From Prorocentrum cordatum (Eukaryota; Sar; Dinophyceae; Prorocentrales; Prorocentraceae): a DNA stretch of 64,000 bases. The notes beneath the pieces were generated by a model. That model saw only the letters and a program-made list of their open reading frames with translations. It searched no databases and was not told the origin of the DNA. A program made the position numbers and the translations under genes. Location: NCBI GenBank assembly GCA_963575745.1, contig CAUYUJ010015837.1:595264-659263 (forward strand). The letters run 5' to 3'. Below, in pieces: positions 39,896 through 50,259 of the stretch. Each line of letters starts with the position of its first letter. Position 1 is the first letter of the stretch.

Positions 39896-40579
39896 GTCCA
39901 CTACTTGTGCGCGCCCACCCCTTCTCCGCGGCCGCCTCACTCCCCATGCCCGCGCCTCTGCGCGAAACTGCGGTCGAGCATCAGATCAAGAAACCTCCTC
40001 ACGAAAAGCGGGGTCAGCATCTCTCAACCAACTTGCCTGAAAGCTGACCCAGTGTCTTGAGCTCCTTCGCCCCTCTTCGTCAACACTAGTGATTAGTTTA
40101 GATTTCTTACATGTTGGTTTCCCTGATCATATTTTCGGCTTTAGCTGCTCGGCATCCCCACCTGAGCGACGGAGAGATACGGGATCGTCTTCGCCGACAT
40201 TCGCACGCAAGCTTCCCGCAGAAGGTCGCGCGTAATAGCGCCCTCGTTTTCAGTGTGGCGTGCCCGTGGCGGCCCGCGCAAGCCACCGCGCAAGGTCGCG
40301 ACGCCATCTCGCCCGAGACCCCTTTCTGATCTTCGCTCACCTGGCCACTTTCAGATTTGGTGCTCGCGCTGTCGATGCTCTGCTCTCCTAGGCCTTTGCA
40401 GCGTCGTCCGCGCCCTGCTTCCGCACGCCCGAGCTCCGTAGCTGCCCGCACGCCCTCCTGTGCCCAGCTGCGTCCTTGCTCTTACGAACACTGCGCAGGC
40501 CCGACGAACGCTTGATGGGGCCCCTTCCGATGCGTGCGGCGCCGCCTGGCTGCGGCCCACAGAGGGCGCCCGCGCCTCG
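39896..40579. other. No secure gene
   Basis: Unique sequence. The stretch at 40020-40075 resembles 13015-13100. No motif was found. Confidence 0.4.
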
Positions 40580-40611
40580 CCACCGTGCCTGGCCCCGCCC
40601 GGGCACGGTGG
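40580..40611. other. Perfect 10-bp-arm hairpin
   Basis: CCACCGTGCC at 40580-40589 and GGCACGGTGG at 40602-40611 flank a 12-nt GC-rich loop. Confidence 0.65.
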
Positions 40612-40732
40612 CGCTGCAGGGGCGCCCCCCGGCGCACGTGGGGGCCCGCGGGGAGGGCCACCGGACGCCCTCCGACATGACTTTTGCAATCCGTGGCCCC
40701 AGAGGTGCCGACCTCTGCCCTATAGGGTTGGG

Positions 40733-41504
40733 TCGGGCGTGTCCCGCTACAGGAGGAATATGCAATAATAGCCAACAGTTAGTAGGGGGACGGTTTTTTT
40801 TCTGTATTTTTCTTGCATTTGTTCCCTACCTAGGCTCTGCCTAGAAGGGTTCTTACTTCGTAGCTTCAAGAGCCGGGCAGTGGGGCCCGCCCCGGGCGGT
40901 TCCCCCGGCATCCGCCCCGCGGTTCCCCCAGTGACGTTCCCTTAGCTTCTCGTTGCTTATCTCAGCTTAGCTTAGCTTATTTCATCTTACCTTAGCTTAG
41001 TTTCATCTTACCTCAGTTTTATCTTAGCTTAGCTTACCTTCATCTTAGCTTCGCTGAGCTTTAGCACAGCATAGCATGCACACGTGCAGCACAGCAGAGC
41101 ATAGCATAGCACAGCAGCAACGCAAAGGCAAAGCAACAGCAGCGACAGCAAAGCAAAGCACAAGCAACGCAAAGCAAAGCAAAGCAAAGCACAGCAAAAG
41201 CAAACGTAAAGCAAAGCCAAGGCAAATCAAAAGCAATGTGCGACAGATGCCGAGCTGGCCTCGATGGTTTTATACATATCTATATATTTATATATATATA
41301 TATATATGTATATGTGTGTGTGTGTGCGCACGTATGTTCCGCACGACGACGAGGAGAAGGAGGAGGACGGCGTCTACCGCTCCTACTAATGTTGCTTTCC
41401 CAGAGGCTCCAACTCCTGGGTAGGGTCGCACTGGGACAATTGATCATTTGTTCTGACTATCTTTTATTGCTCGTCCAACTCCGCCTGCAGGAGGACACGC
41501 CCGA
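40733..41504. mobile_element. TCGGGC-TIR element with a nested satellite-bearing unit
   Basis: Left end TCGGGCGTGTCCCGCTACAG; the inverse of the right end reads TCGGGCGTGTCCTCCTGCAG. The flanks just outside are also partly inverse (TAGGGTTGGG against TAGGGTCAGG), so the true TIR may be longer. Inside lies a second unit bounded by CCCTACCTAGG (40824) and CCTGGGTAGGG (41415). Confidence 0.6.
40824..41425 (+). repeat. CCCTACCTAGG-bounded AGCTT/AGCAA satellite unit, short copy
   Basis: The left part (CCCTACCTAGGCTCTGCCTA, then GTTCCCCCAGTGACGTTCCC) matches two stretches at 59823 and 60045. The interior is AGCTTAGCTT, then AGCATAGC, then AGCAAAGC and TATATA. The right part (TAGGGTCGCACTGGGA) matches 61018-61034. 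Confidence 0.75.
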
Positions 41505-41790
41505 CCTGACCCTAAGGGGGGCAGTTGCTCGTCGCCGATCCATTCTTGATGGCCCCCGGGCCCGACGACGGGCCCCGGAGGCCGACCTGGACGACAAAAA
41601 GCGCCGGATGGAAAAAAGCAGACCCTCGGAGGTCTGGGCCCGGGCAGATGCCACCCCACCCCGGCCAGAGTCCACCCCGCGGGGCCACGCTCGGTGTACG
41701 AGAGCCACCACGCCCCGTGGAGGGACCTCTGTAGACCGAACCCCCGACCAGGACCCTCGCCCACCCCCCAGGGCTCATGGGCATAAACAT

Positions 41791-41962
41791 TCGGGGGTGG
41801 ACAGGACCCCCAACAGTGACACGTCGATTAGTGAATGGTCCGTTTTCGGTTCTCGAGAGGGCGCCGTGGCCGTTATTTTCCAGGCTTGCGCCCGCCAGGT
41901 TTGGGCCTCAGGTCGTTTTCACTAAACCACGTTTTACTAAAGGGGGGTCTGTCCATCCCCGA
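41791..41962 (+). mobile_element. TCGGGG-TIR element, copy 2 (172 bp)
   Basis: Left end TCGGGGGTGGACAGGACCCC; the right end read inversely is TCGGGGATGGACAGACCCCC. AACAT stands at 41786-41790 and again at 41963-41967, a perfect 5-bp target duplication. The interior is nearly identical to 45245-45416. No coding capacity. Confidence 0.92.
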
Positions 41963-42373
41963 AACATAAACTTGTCGGGTGGACCTCGAGGGCATGTAGC
42001 GTAACAGACTTTCCGGGCGGACCTCGACCCATTCACCATGACCGGTTTTTCACCCTGGGTCGTTCTTTGATGATCCCGAGGCCGGGTAGGGGCCCCCAGA
42101 GGCTGAAGACAGCGAAACACCTCCTGTCGTGCTTCCTTTCGCCCTGGCTCCGTCTTGCCGAGCGCTCCCCTCGCCGAGCACACCGCGCCCCGTCCGCCCG
42201 TTGCCACCTGGGGGGCGGGCTCGGGGCTCGTGCGCCCGGCTCTCGTCTCTCGGCCTGGCGGGGGCCGCAGCCTCTCGGCACGTGCTTGGCCAGCTCCGCA
42301 GCGCTTCGTGGGCCAGCCGCCCGTCCCTCGCAGAGCCCCGTTGCCTTCCCGGGTCCTTTTCCGTCCGACCGAT
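41963..42373. other. No recognised feature
   Basis: GGACCTCGA recurs at 41981 and 42019. Otherwise GC-rich unique sequence. Confidence 0.4.
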
Positions 42374-42544
42374 CTTCAGAGGAGGAAGAGGTACTGATAC
42401 GGCTACCCCTGCCTCATTTTCGCCTTTTTGGGCCTCCTGAGAGGCCCTCGTCGCCACCGCCGGATTCGCCTCGAAATCCTGGTCACAACGCAGCCCGGGA
42501 GAGGTCCGTGGAGTAGCGGTATCGGTGACTTGCGGTTTCCCCAG
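42374..42544 (+). mobile_element. Introner-like family D, full copy
   Basis: Runs from CTTCAGAGGAGGAAGAGG to TTTCCCCAG, parallel to PKS intron 5. Inverted ends are GGTACTGATACGGCTACC and, inversely, GTCACCGATACCGCTACTCC. The middle reads CTCGTCGCCACCGCCGGATT. It ends in a pyrimidine-AG, so it could be spliced if transcribed. The sequence after it (ATCCTGTTCGAAATCGGTTA) is open for 18 codons. Confidence 0.65.
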
Positions 42545-43540
42545 ATCCTGTTCGAAATCGGTTATGGCTGGCTCTATCTGATTCGCTTTCCGATGTTCTG
42601 ACGATCCGATGCGGCCCGATGCTTGCATGGCGCTGCGGTGCACCCTGGCGCTGCCGACCCGATTCGATTCAGTCCGTGCCGATGCGGTCCGATCCGATGC
42701 ACATTCCGATCTCATCCGGTTTCCCGGTTCGATGCTGACTGATCCTGCCTTCGCGCCCCCCCCCGGCTCCTGGCGAAGCCCAGCTCTAAGGTTTGCACTG
42801 GCGCTCTTGTCCAGCTGTCCGGCGTGGAACTTCGGCCACTTGTCATCCGAGTACGGGTTCGAGCCTCGAGAGCACCGCGGGTGCTTCTGGCACTTTGGCA
42901 AAATGGGGAGCTCGGCGCCGGCTTGCAGAAAGCTGCACAGCCAGGTTGTAGAAATGTTTTGTCATCCTCGTAAGTATTTTACCGTGTCAGGAGGTTGCAG
43001 CGATGCGCATGATGGCCAGCTTCTTGCTGCAGTCAGGCTCGAGCCTTCTCAGAACCGTTGCCCCTATGCAGTCTTCCAAACTCAAGTGGCCGCAATGGAG
43101 CTGTCCGACACCGTCGCTGACCGTGTCGCCATCTCCATCGCGGGTGTCAGATGGTCTTGCATCTCGAGCGCGGGTGTGATTCAGATCGCATATGTTATTG
43201 ATTTAGCTATCCGTGTTACTTGTCTATTTTCAGATGGTTCCGTGTTCGTCGACTTCTCCGAAGCAGGATGCGAGGTCAGAGGCGGACAACAGACGTGCTT
43301 CGAGGGCGAGCTCGTAATATTTGTCATGCAGTGGTGGCTCTACATGGAGCTTGCTCTCAATTGTGGGAAAGGTATTGGGATGGCGCTGTTATTATGTTTG
43401 CTTGGCTGTTTGACTAATGCGGGCCGCATGGGCACAGGTTTCGGCTACGTGCAGAAGGTGTTGGGTTTCCAGCAGACGCTTACATTCGTAAGCATTTTCT
43501 TGTTCATATGTTATTTTGCTGGCAGGGAGGGGGCGTAGAA
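42545..43540 (+). other. Region with possible exons, none secure
   Basis: A long + frame spans the region (42609-43538). Parts have protein-like composition (for example WNFGHLSSEYGFEPREHRG near 42830), others look intronic and AT-richer. The best single exon candidate is 43234-43313. No family was recognised. Confidence 0.3.
43234..43313 (+). CDS. Candidate internal exon, function unknown
   Basis: A pyrimidine-rich TGTCTATTTTCAG precedes it and GTAATA follows. The frame reads GSVFVDFSEAGCEVRGGQQT and then CFEGEL with mostly G/C-ending codons. The neighbours could not be joined with confidence. Confidence 0.3.
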
Positions 43541-44340
43541 AGCACATCTGGAGGGTAGCAAGGGACAGCTCTGCTTTGCTTTATGCAAAAAGAGGAAAGG
43601 AAGTGCCTACGCCAGCAGTTGTGAGCCGCAGAGGCATGCGAAATGGCCGCGCCTCTAATCTAGCCAGCTTTATGCAGATTTAGCTTTCTGTTCCTTCCGT
43701 TGCACGGCGTAGGGATGGCTCTTGATAACACGTGCAGGGTGATGATTGTTAGCCTAAGCAATCGTGATGGTTGATGTTGTCGTCGTGGAACCATTTCTGC
43801 TAGAGAGAAAACGCTGACCCGCCACAACTGAAGTACAGTAGGTCTGGAGAGAAGGCTCGAGCATGTTGTTGCGTGTATATATATATATATAGAGAGAGGG
43901 TTGCCCATAGACCCACACATGTAAATATTGACAGAGGGGAAGATACTGGGACAAGGAGATAGTGAATGTGAGAGGAATGGGTCATATATGATGATCATAC
44001 ATGAGAGAGGGAGGATCCACGCAGACACGCAAACAGAAACGGAGACAGAGACGGGCACTGTCAGCGAAAAAGACAGGGAGGCCAGACAAAGACAGCAGCA
44101 TGGCCACGACATGAACAAGTCTGGCTGCTCATGTGTAGGAGTTGTAGAACCATTCGGGTACGGCTGCAGTTTGGCTCTTGATCGTCGACGGCACTTCGCG
44201 CTGCTCGACAACACCTAGTTAGAACCCCGGAGTGCATCCACTTCTTCCTCCGCGTTCTGTCTCACTGGATTGTGTGGCTGCTTGAAGCCAGCCCCTCGCC
44301 CTTCCGACGCCTTGCTGTGAGTCGCAAAGCACCCACTGCG
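43541..44340. other. No gene; short TA/GA microsatellite at 43874-43897
   Basis: Unique moderate-GC sequence and GAGACAGA-like purine runs at 44030-44095. Confidence 0.4.
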
Positions 44341-44450
44341 GAAGCTTAAGCAATAGACCCCTGGACCCATCCTAGAATGCTTTCTAACCAGGACTTCGTG
44401 GCTGATCCAGCCATGGCGACGAGCGGTGCCCCCAAGGCCCCCAAAACGAG
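44340..44450 (-). repeat. Introner-like family D, partial copy, minus strand
   Basis: Read on the minus strand, CTCGTCGCCATGGCTGGATC followed by GCCACGAAGTCCTGG matches the family middle. The ends are lost or diverged. Confidence 0.5.
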
Positions 44451-44932
44451 AAACGTTAGAACGCTTCGAACGTCGACGTTCGAAATTTGAGGTTTTTGGA
44501 GCAGAGGGGAGGTGTCCATTCTTACCTGGGCAAGGCCACCATGCACACATACTCGACTGCTGTTATGGTGAGCGTTTTCTTCTTCCTGTTCGCGGAGGTG
44601 GTACGCCGCAGGCCCAATTCTTAAAGCGCAATGTATCGTCGTCGCAATATTCGCTGTCGCCGTCGCTGTCAATGTCGCCATCGATCGAAGATGTAGATTT
44701 TGCCGTCGTCGCCGTCCATCGGGGACGAGCGGTGTCGGTCGATCATCCTGGACGCCCAACCGGGTTCGTTGAGGCACTCTTGGGGCAGGACGATCTCCAC
44801 TACTGCTGCGGAGGGGTCGGGGGGTGGCGGGGGAGGAAAGGTGCCACCGCCTCCCTCGCTTCCCTCCATGGCCGGGGGGCAGTGGCCATGCGAAGTTGTC
44901 GAGGCATCCAGCCGCCGTGGTCGACGTGAGGA
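44451..44932. other. No recognised feature
   Basis: Unique sequence with GTCGCCGTCGCTGTC-like triplets near 44640-44720. No secure coding signal. Confidence 0.35.
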
Positions 44933-44933
44933 G

Positions 44934-44959
44934 AAAAAAAAAAAAAAAAAAAAAAAAAA
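44934..44959 (+). repeat. Poly-A run
   Basis: About 25 A residues directly after GTGAGGAG. No SL-like or retroposed gene sequence was recognised to its left. Confidence 0.8.
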
Positions 44960-45092
44960 TCTGTCCTCCTTTCACGCTCCCGCGCACGTCGTCCTTCGCT
45001 CCCCCCCCCCTCGCTGGGCGCAGGTCCCTCCAGTAGGGGCCGCGCGCCGACGGATCGAGGCCTCCAGCCTCGCAGCCGGAGGCGTCTTCACG

Positions 45093-45577
45093 TTAGGGTT
45101 AAGTTCGGGCAACAGGAGGAGTATTCAGAAATGGACAAAACAATATTTATCACAAAATATTTATCACAAAAAATTTAGCACAAACGAAAATCACAATATT
45201 TATCACAATATTTATCACAATATTTATCACAGTATTAGGGTTAATCGGGGGTGGACAGAACCCCCAACAGTGACACGTCGATTAGTGAATGGTCCGTTTT
45301 CGGTTCTCGAGAGGGCGCCGTGGCCGCTATTTTCCGGGCTTGCGCCCGCCAGGTTTGGGCCTCAGGTCGTTTTCACTAAACCACGTTTTACTAAAGGGGG
45401 TTCTGTCCATCCCCGAGTTAAGTTCTGGCAACAGGATGGGTATCCAAAAATGGACAAACCATAGTATGGGGACGATTTTTGTCACAATATTTGTTGGCTA
45501 TGTTTAATGTTTTGACTATGTTTGGGCTGTCGTCCAAAGCCCGCCTGTGGGGGAATATGCCCGACCCAATGTTAGGG
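45093..45577. mobile_element. TCGGGC-type element with duplicated left end
   Basis: The left-end sequence TTAGGGTTAAGTTCGGGCAA occurs at 45093 and again, split by the inserted 172-bp element, at 45235 and 45417 onward. AATATTTATCACAA units lie between. The right end near 45545-45577, read inversely, is CTAACATTGGGTCGGGCATA, related to the ends at 24546 and 40733. Confidence 0.55.
45245..45416 (+). mobile_element. TCGGGG-TIR element, copy 3 (172 bp), nested
   Basis: Left end TCGGGGGTGGACAGAACCCC; right end inversely TCGGGGATGGACAGAACCCC, one mismatch in 20. Flanked by GTTAA at 45240-45244 and 45417-45421. The sister sequence at 45093-45140 has the same flanks with a single GTTAA and no insertion, so it shows the site before insertion. 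Confidence 0.95.
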
Positions 45578-46719
45578 CCTGTGGCATCCGCACTCAGTGT
45601 TGGAAGCTTCCAGGTTGGAGAAGCGAGCCAGGTAAGCCCCCCCCCCCTTCCCCAACAAGACAGGATGAGTGGGCCTGGCGCGCTTCTCTTATTTGGCGCA
45701 CCTGGCGCCCATATGAGCTGTGTCCAGCTGTCAGCGGGACGGCGACTGTTGCCCATGCTTGGTTTCGGGGGCGGCACATGCGTTGGGAGGGAGGGCGGGA
45801 GTAAGCTTTCTGGGAATCTGAGACGAAGGCAACTGCTACCCCCGTTCCAATCTGACTGCCCATGTTATTCCCACTGCGTGTGTTATCGCTCCCGTTTTCG
45901 TTCCTGCTCTCGTGAGCACTCCCGCTCCCGCTCACTTTACCTCAATCCAAGCAGCCCTTCGATATCTCTTATAGTCCCGTCGTTCTTCCGTATTCATGAA
46001 GAGCCCCTGCCCCAAGCGGTTGTTTTTTTTGTTTCTAAAACCATCAAGAGAGTTTCCCGTCTGCGTGTGGGCGTTTCGTCGCCGACGTGGTCAGGCAAGT
46101 GGCAGCAGTGATGGGGGCGCACAGCGCCCGCGAACCAGCAGAGTGCCATCTCTTACTTTTGCAACATGAAGGAGCCACCGAAGGGATGCGAAATCCATAT
46201 TCACTCCGTAGGTTAACCACCACATCCAAATGGCCGTGCGGGAAGCGATCGAGCAGTTGATTGCATGTTACCAGTATGTGGCGCCCCCCGTATTCAGTCC
46301 GTACGTAAGCTTACACGCTAGAACGTTCCACGACATAGTCGCCCAGACGCTTGTGTGTGCGTGTGTGTGCGGGCGCATCTGCGTGATGAGCTTCGCTGCC
46401 GCTTCCCAGCTGAGTTTAGCAAACAAGTCAGCGCTAGTATGTATTCTCCACGCATGTCCTGTCTCCGGCGCCGTGGCCTGCACGGCAGGACCGGGCGTGG
46501 CGCGCGAGGAGCTCTGAGAGAGGGCAAGCGCGTGGTGGGACTGGTATGTCCGTGGTCGAAACTCAGCGCACTCCAGCATGACCTCTTCTAGTCCGGACCA
46601 GACCCGCCTCGTCTGGCCTGATCGGGCTTGCTCCTGTGTTCAATGTGGGCGGGTTCAGCCCATCGGCCCCGCAATCGCGCACAATCGCTCCTAATCGTTC
46701 TTGCGAGGACCTCCCAGAA
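45578..46719. other. No secure gene
   Basis: Unique sequence including CTCCCGCTCCCG runs at 45890-45935. Short frames such as MAVREAIEQLIACYQYV at 46230 have no supporting context. Confidence 0.35.
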
Positions 46720-46915
46720 TCGGGGGCGGAAAAGAGGGGGGTGATGACTTCGGGGGGGGGGGATCTCATGGCGTGGGCCATGATATCTCCCCAGATTTCA
46801 TGGCGCCTCTTCTTATTTCATTACGTCCCTGGCCCCCCCGCTGGGCCGCGCACATGCCGCCGGTCATGATTTGCACCCCCCCCCTCTTGGACACCCCCCT
46901 CTTGGCCGCTCCCGA
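46720..46915 (+). mobile_element. 196-bp TCGGG-TIR element, copy 1
   Basis: Left end TCGGGGGCGGAAAAGAGGGG; right end inversely TCGGGAGCGGCCAAGAGGGG. CAGAA stands at 46715-46719 and 46916-46920, a perfect 5-bp target duplication. The interior includes CATGATATCTCCCCAGATTT and CATGCCGCCGGTCATGATTT. No coding capacity. Confidence 0.9.
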
Positions 46916-48306
46916 CAGAAGTTACCTCTGCCCGCGGTGGGGTTAGTTCGGGAGGACACTGCGGGGGCAGCTCGGGGGTTGATCGGCTGGTTTCCTGTCG
47001 ATTCGGGGCTTATGTTACGACAGCCAGGGAGGGAGACGGTGGAGCCCTCTAGCTCGCTCGCTCGAGATATCTGCCTTCGGAAGCGACCAAAGGCATCAAT
47101 TCAGAATTCACATCTCCCGTACATCAGGATGCATCTCCTGGAATGTTCAATTCAGCATCGGCGTTGGCAAATCCGTGGTCGAAAACCAGCCTAATCCAGC
47201 CTACTTCGATTCTTTCTGCTCAATCCGGCTTATTGCTTGGTCTAGTATGAAGCAGTCTGGCCTAACAGCCCCTTAATATGGCCTGCTAGCCCTTAATCGT
47301 TCCTGCGAAGACGTCCCATGAGTTGCCTCCCGAAGGACAGTCACAGTCGATGGGTTCCGAAACACAGTCGATGGATTCCGAATATCAATCGCCACGCGTG
47401 TACGTGCTCGCCTGCACCATTAGCCCTGCACCATTGTGTTGACAAATGTGTTGCACGAGCGAGGTCATAGAGTGGGAGGACTGTGTGATGATGTATCCCC
47501 ATGTGCACGTCGGCGCTGGTGACTGACGTCAGGCAAACTGAAAGTACGTGGTTGGCGTTGTGTGGGAACGCGCGGATTTCAGCCACATCTGGAGCCCAGA
47601 GAGGTCCCGAAGTCCTTGCATGACCCGCTCTCGCCTCTTCGACCAGCGCCGACGTCGAACATGTATGCCCGCCCGCATGTGTTCCCGCGTCTCGTCTCCT
47701 CATCCATCTTACCCTTCTCATTTTCCGCGTCCTCTGGGGGAATGCTGATGTCAGCCCCTCCCCCGCCGCTGGTTACCTCCGTCGTCCGCTCATTGGCATC
47801 GCAGGCCATCCCTTCTTTCCCTCCCATCCCCTGGCTTCCGCTCCCGTCCTCCTCGCTTCTCCGCGCCTCGCAGCCGAGATGCGAAACAAAAGACCGCCTT
47901 GGGCACGGGAGGTGCTCTGAATCTCGAGCCGTCCCCTCGGTCGAGGTCGGGGGACCTATTCGTGGCCGAGGCTCGCCGTGGCCATAAAAGGCCCCTTCGT
48001 TCCCGATTCAGCGCGGGAGATGCGGTCTCTCTCAGTCCAGGACCATGTACAATGAACATCCCATGGAATAGAGATCCCATGCAAGAAGAACCTCCCCGTA
48101 GCACGACGACTGTACCTCCCCTCTCTGGGCACGTCGGCTTCCCCTCTCAGGCTGGAGGGCCTGCACCTGGACAGCCAGCGGCTCATGGTGCGCGGGGACG
48201 CCCGGGCTCGTGCAGACGTGCTGCCACGAGTCCGGCATGCGGACCTGGAGAACGATCCCGGCAGCTTCCAGGAGCGTCCTGGCCGTCCTCGACGCAAGCG
48301 CAGCTG
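46916..48306. other. No secure gene
   Basis: Unique sequence with several frames but no family motif, tandem repeat or clear exon on either strand. Confidence 0.4.
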
Positions 48307-48502
48307 TCGGGGGTGGAAAAGAGGGGGGGGATGACTTGGGGGGGGGGGGACCACCATGGCGGGGGCCATGATATCTCCCCAGATTTCATGGCGCCTCTTC
48401 TCACTTCATTGCGTCCCTGGCCCCCCCGCTGGGCCGCGCACATGCCGCCGGTCATGATTTGCACCCCCCCCTCTTGGACACCCCCCTCGTGGCCGCTCCC
48501 GA
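48307..48502 (+). mobile_element. 196-bp TCGGG-TIR element, copy 2
   Basis: The same length as copy 1 and close in sequence along all of it. Instead of a 5-bp duplication, the flanks carry an imperfect 19-bp direct repeat: CTCGACGCAAGCGCAGCTG before and CTCGACGCAAACGCAATTG after, three mismatches. Confidence 0.85.
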
Positions 48503-48527
48503 CTCGACGCAAACGCAATTGCAGCAG

Positions 48528-48600
48528 GCACGTCAAACAGGAAGCTGGTCTGCCAGCAGGTGCCCCCACTTTGGAGGTTTCTTGTCCCCCGATGGCCCCG
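48528..48600 (+). repeat. Dispersed repeat shared with 52121-52195
   Basis: Both stretches carry GCCAGCAGGTGCCCCC and then a CCCCGATGG-GCCC-GGGAC block after a CAGGCANGTCAAA start. Similarity is about 70 bp long. Confidence 0.55.
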
Positions 48601-48606
48601 GGGACG

Positions 48607-48790
48607 CAGAGAAGCCCTGGGACACCTCGGGAGACCCAAAATTGACAAACGTGCCCCTAGACCCCAGGCTCCTCATACCAGGGTTTCTTATTGGGGGCGC
48701 AGAGAAGCCCTGGGACACCTCAGGAAACCCAAAATTGACAAACGTGCCCCTAGACCCCAGGCTCCTCATACCAGGGTTTCTTATCGTGAG
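48607..48790 (+). repeat. 92-bp tandem duplication
   Basis: Two near-identical units starting GCAGAGAAGCCCTGGGACAC and ending TACCAGGGTTTCTTAT, with only a few differences, so the duplication is recent. Confidence 0.9.
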
Positions 48791-49025
48791 CGTCTGCTGT
48801 GTACGGAAGCTCTTTTGGCACATGTGCGTGCCTGAGGTGGGTGCGAGATTCGTTTCGCGGTAACTGGCCGCCGTCTGATGGAACGTCGAAAATTCAGGGC
48901 AGATGTGCGACGTTGGGTTGCACGTGTAATCTGGCTGGCGTCTCCGAGGCAGACGCCACGGCCTGGACGAGGCTGAAGGAAGACTAGTCCTTCCGAGGTG
49001 TCCCTTTCAGCCCCCATCGCACATT
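48791..49025. other. No recognised feature
   Basis: Unique sequence. Confidence 0.4.
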
Positions 49026-49420
49026 GCAACTCCAGCTCTCCAGCCCTCCACTTTCCACTCCCCATCGACCATCCCCATGCCGTCCACCATCCACCATTCC
49101 ACATCCCACTCCCATCCGATCCACTATCCCCATCCAATCCCATCCAGCATCCAGCCTTCCACTCCTTGCCCTTCCCGTCTACCATCCCTGTCCCATCCAC
49201 AAGCTTGGTCCGTTTACAGTGGAGACCCATGCCAAGAACTACACCGCGTGCCTCCAGGGTGCCCTGGGTTTCTGCGGTTTCGATGGCTTTGCTATGGAAA
49301 GCGTCACGCTTCCACACCAAAAACCAACGGACGTCCCGGGGTCTCACGGTTGGGTTTCTGGTGGAAGGTTTTCTTGTGGTCGGGCCCCTACTGCACCATC
49401 CTTGTCCCATCCACCAGCTT
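49026..49420 (+). repeat. CCATC-rich minisatellite and a duplicated 33-bp tag
   Basis: CCATCC and CCATCCCATCCA units fill 49040-49200. The tag GTCCCATCCACAAGCTTGGT occurs at about 49188 and again, slightly changed, at about 49399. Confidence 0.6.
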
Positions 49421-50115
49421 GGTCCGTTCAACCCAGAGCTGAGGTTCTATCTTCCCAGCTCCCAGGAAGTCTGGGGAATGGTCCGCCGTGCTGGGCCGGC
49501 CAGCCAGGCAGGCCTGATTTTTTGGAGCCCACCCCTCCTCCCTGTCCCGGTGCGGAGTGGATGCCCACGGTCTGGCTGCGGAGGGGTGTCGTGTTGTCGA
49601 GTCCTGGTTGAGCCGCGTGCCCAGGTTTCGCCATGGGATTGCCAGGAGTTCGTGCGTGCCGGCAGGTGGGGGAGGGGGGTCGGGCGGGTGTGTGGAGGGA
49701 TCTGGCACATTGGGCGGCGAGAGGTGGTCTCAGTGAGGCTTGGCGGAGGGGTGTCGGCACGATCAACCTGCACGTTGGCGTCCTCGTGTCTTCTTTGGGT
49801 GCGCTTGAAACCAACTGAAATGTCTGGAGACGTGGGCGTTGCTTACTGGAACGCCCCTCGGGGATTTCTTCGCTGAGGGAAGCAACTGTTATTTGGTACC
49901 ACTTTGCCTGGCGGAGTGGAAGGCCGCGGGAGGTCCACGGACGCCAGTGGAAGTGACAGGCACTTCGACTTCTTGGTTATTTTCAGTGGGGCAGTCGCTA
50001 CAGTTGGCTTGGAAATTAAACTCAAGCGGTAGAAACATGTATGCTAGCGTCTTCGGCTGTTCCGAAAGTGGGCACACCATGCTCAGCCTTGCCTTGTTTG
50101 GCATTGCCACGTCAG
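49421..50115. other. No secure gene; upstream side of the RING exon
   Basis: Earlier exons of the RING protein should lie here, but no junction could be fixed. A short stretch at 49919-49968 (WKAAGGPRTPVEVT) next to an acceptor-like GGCGGAG is a weak candidate. Confidence 0.35.
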
Positions 50116-50259
50116 GAGGTATGCTGTCCCATCTGCTTGGCAGACTTCTTGCCCGACGAGATTTTAACGAAGCTCGCTTGCGGCCACACTTTCCACATAA
50201 CTTGCATCCGCATCTGGCTTGCCCGTGGATTTCAGTTTGGGTGCCCTATGCGCTGTGAT
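50116..50259 (+). CDS. RING-H2 finger exon (putative E3 ubiquitin ligase)
   Basis: Forty-eight codons, phase 0 on both sides, between CACGTCAG|G and GAT|GTACC. The peptide carries CCPICLADFLPDEILTKLAC, then GHTFHITCIRIWLARG, then GCPMRCD. Zinc ligands by exon residue are Cys4, Cys7, Cys22, His24, His27, Cys30, Cys43 and Cys47, the RING-H2 order. RING-H2 proteins usually recruit an E2 enzyme to transfer ubiquitin. The last pair is C-x3-C rather than the standard C-x2-C, so zinc site 2 may be unusual or decayed. The rest of the gene was not identified. Confidence 0.65.

Noticed and set aside
41777-42004. Shared open frame in the TCGGG elements (NGPFSVLERAPWPLFS)
   Set aside because: The same frame appears in two copies only because the DNA is copied; it runs past the element end and has no start context or family.
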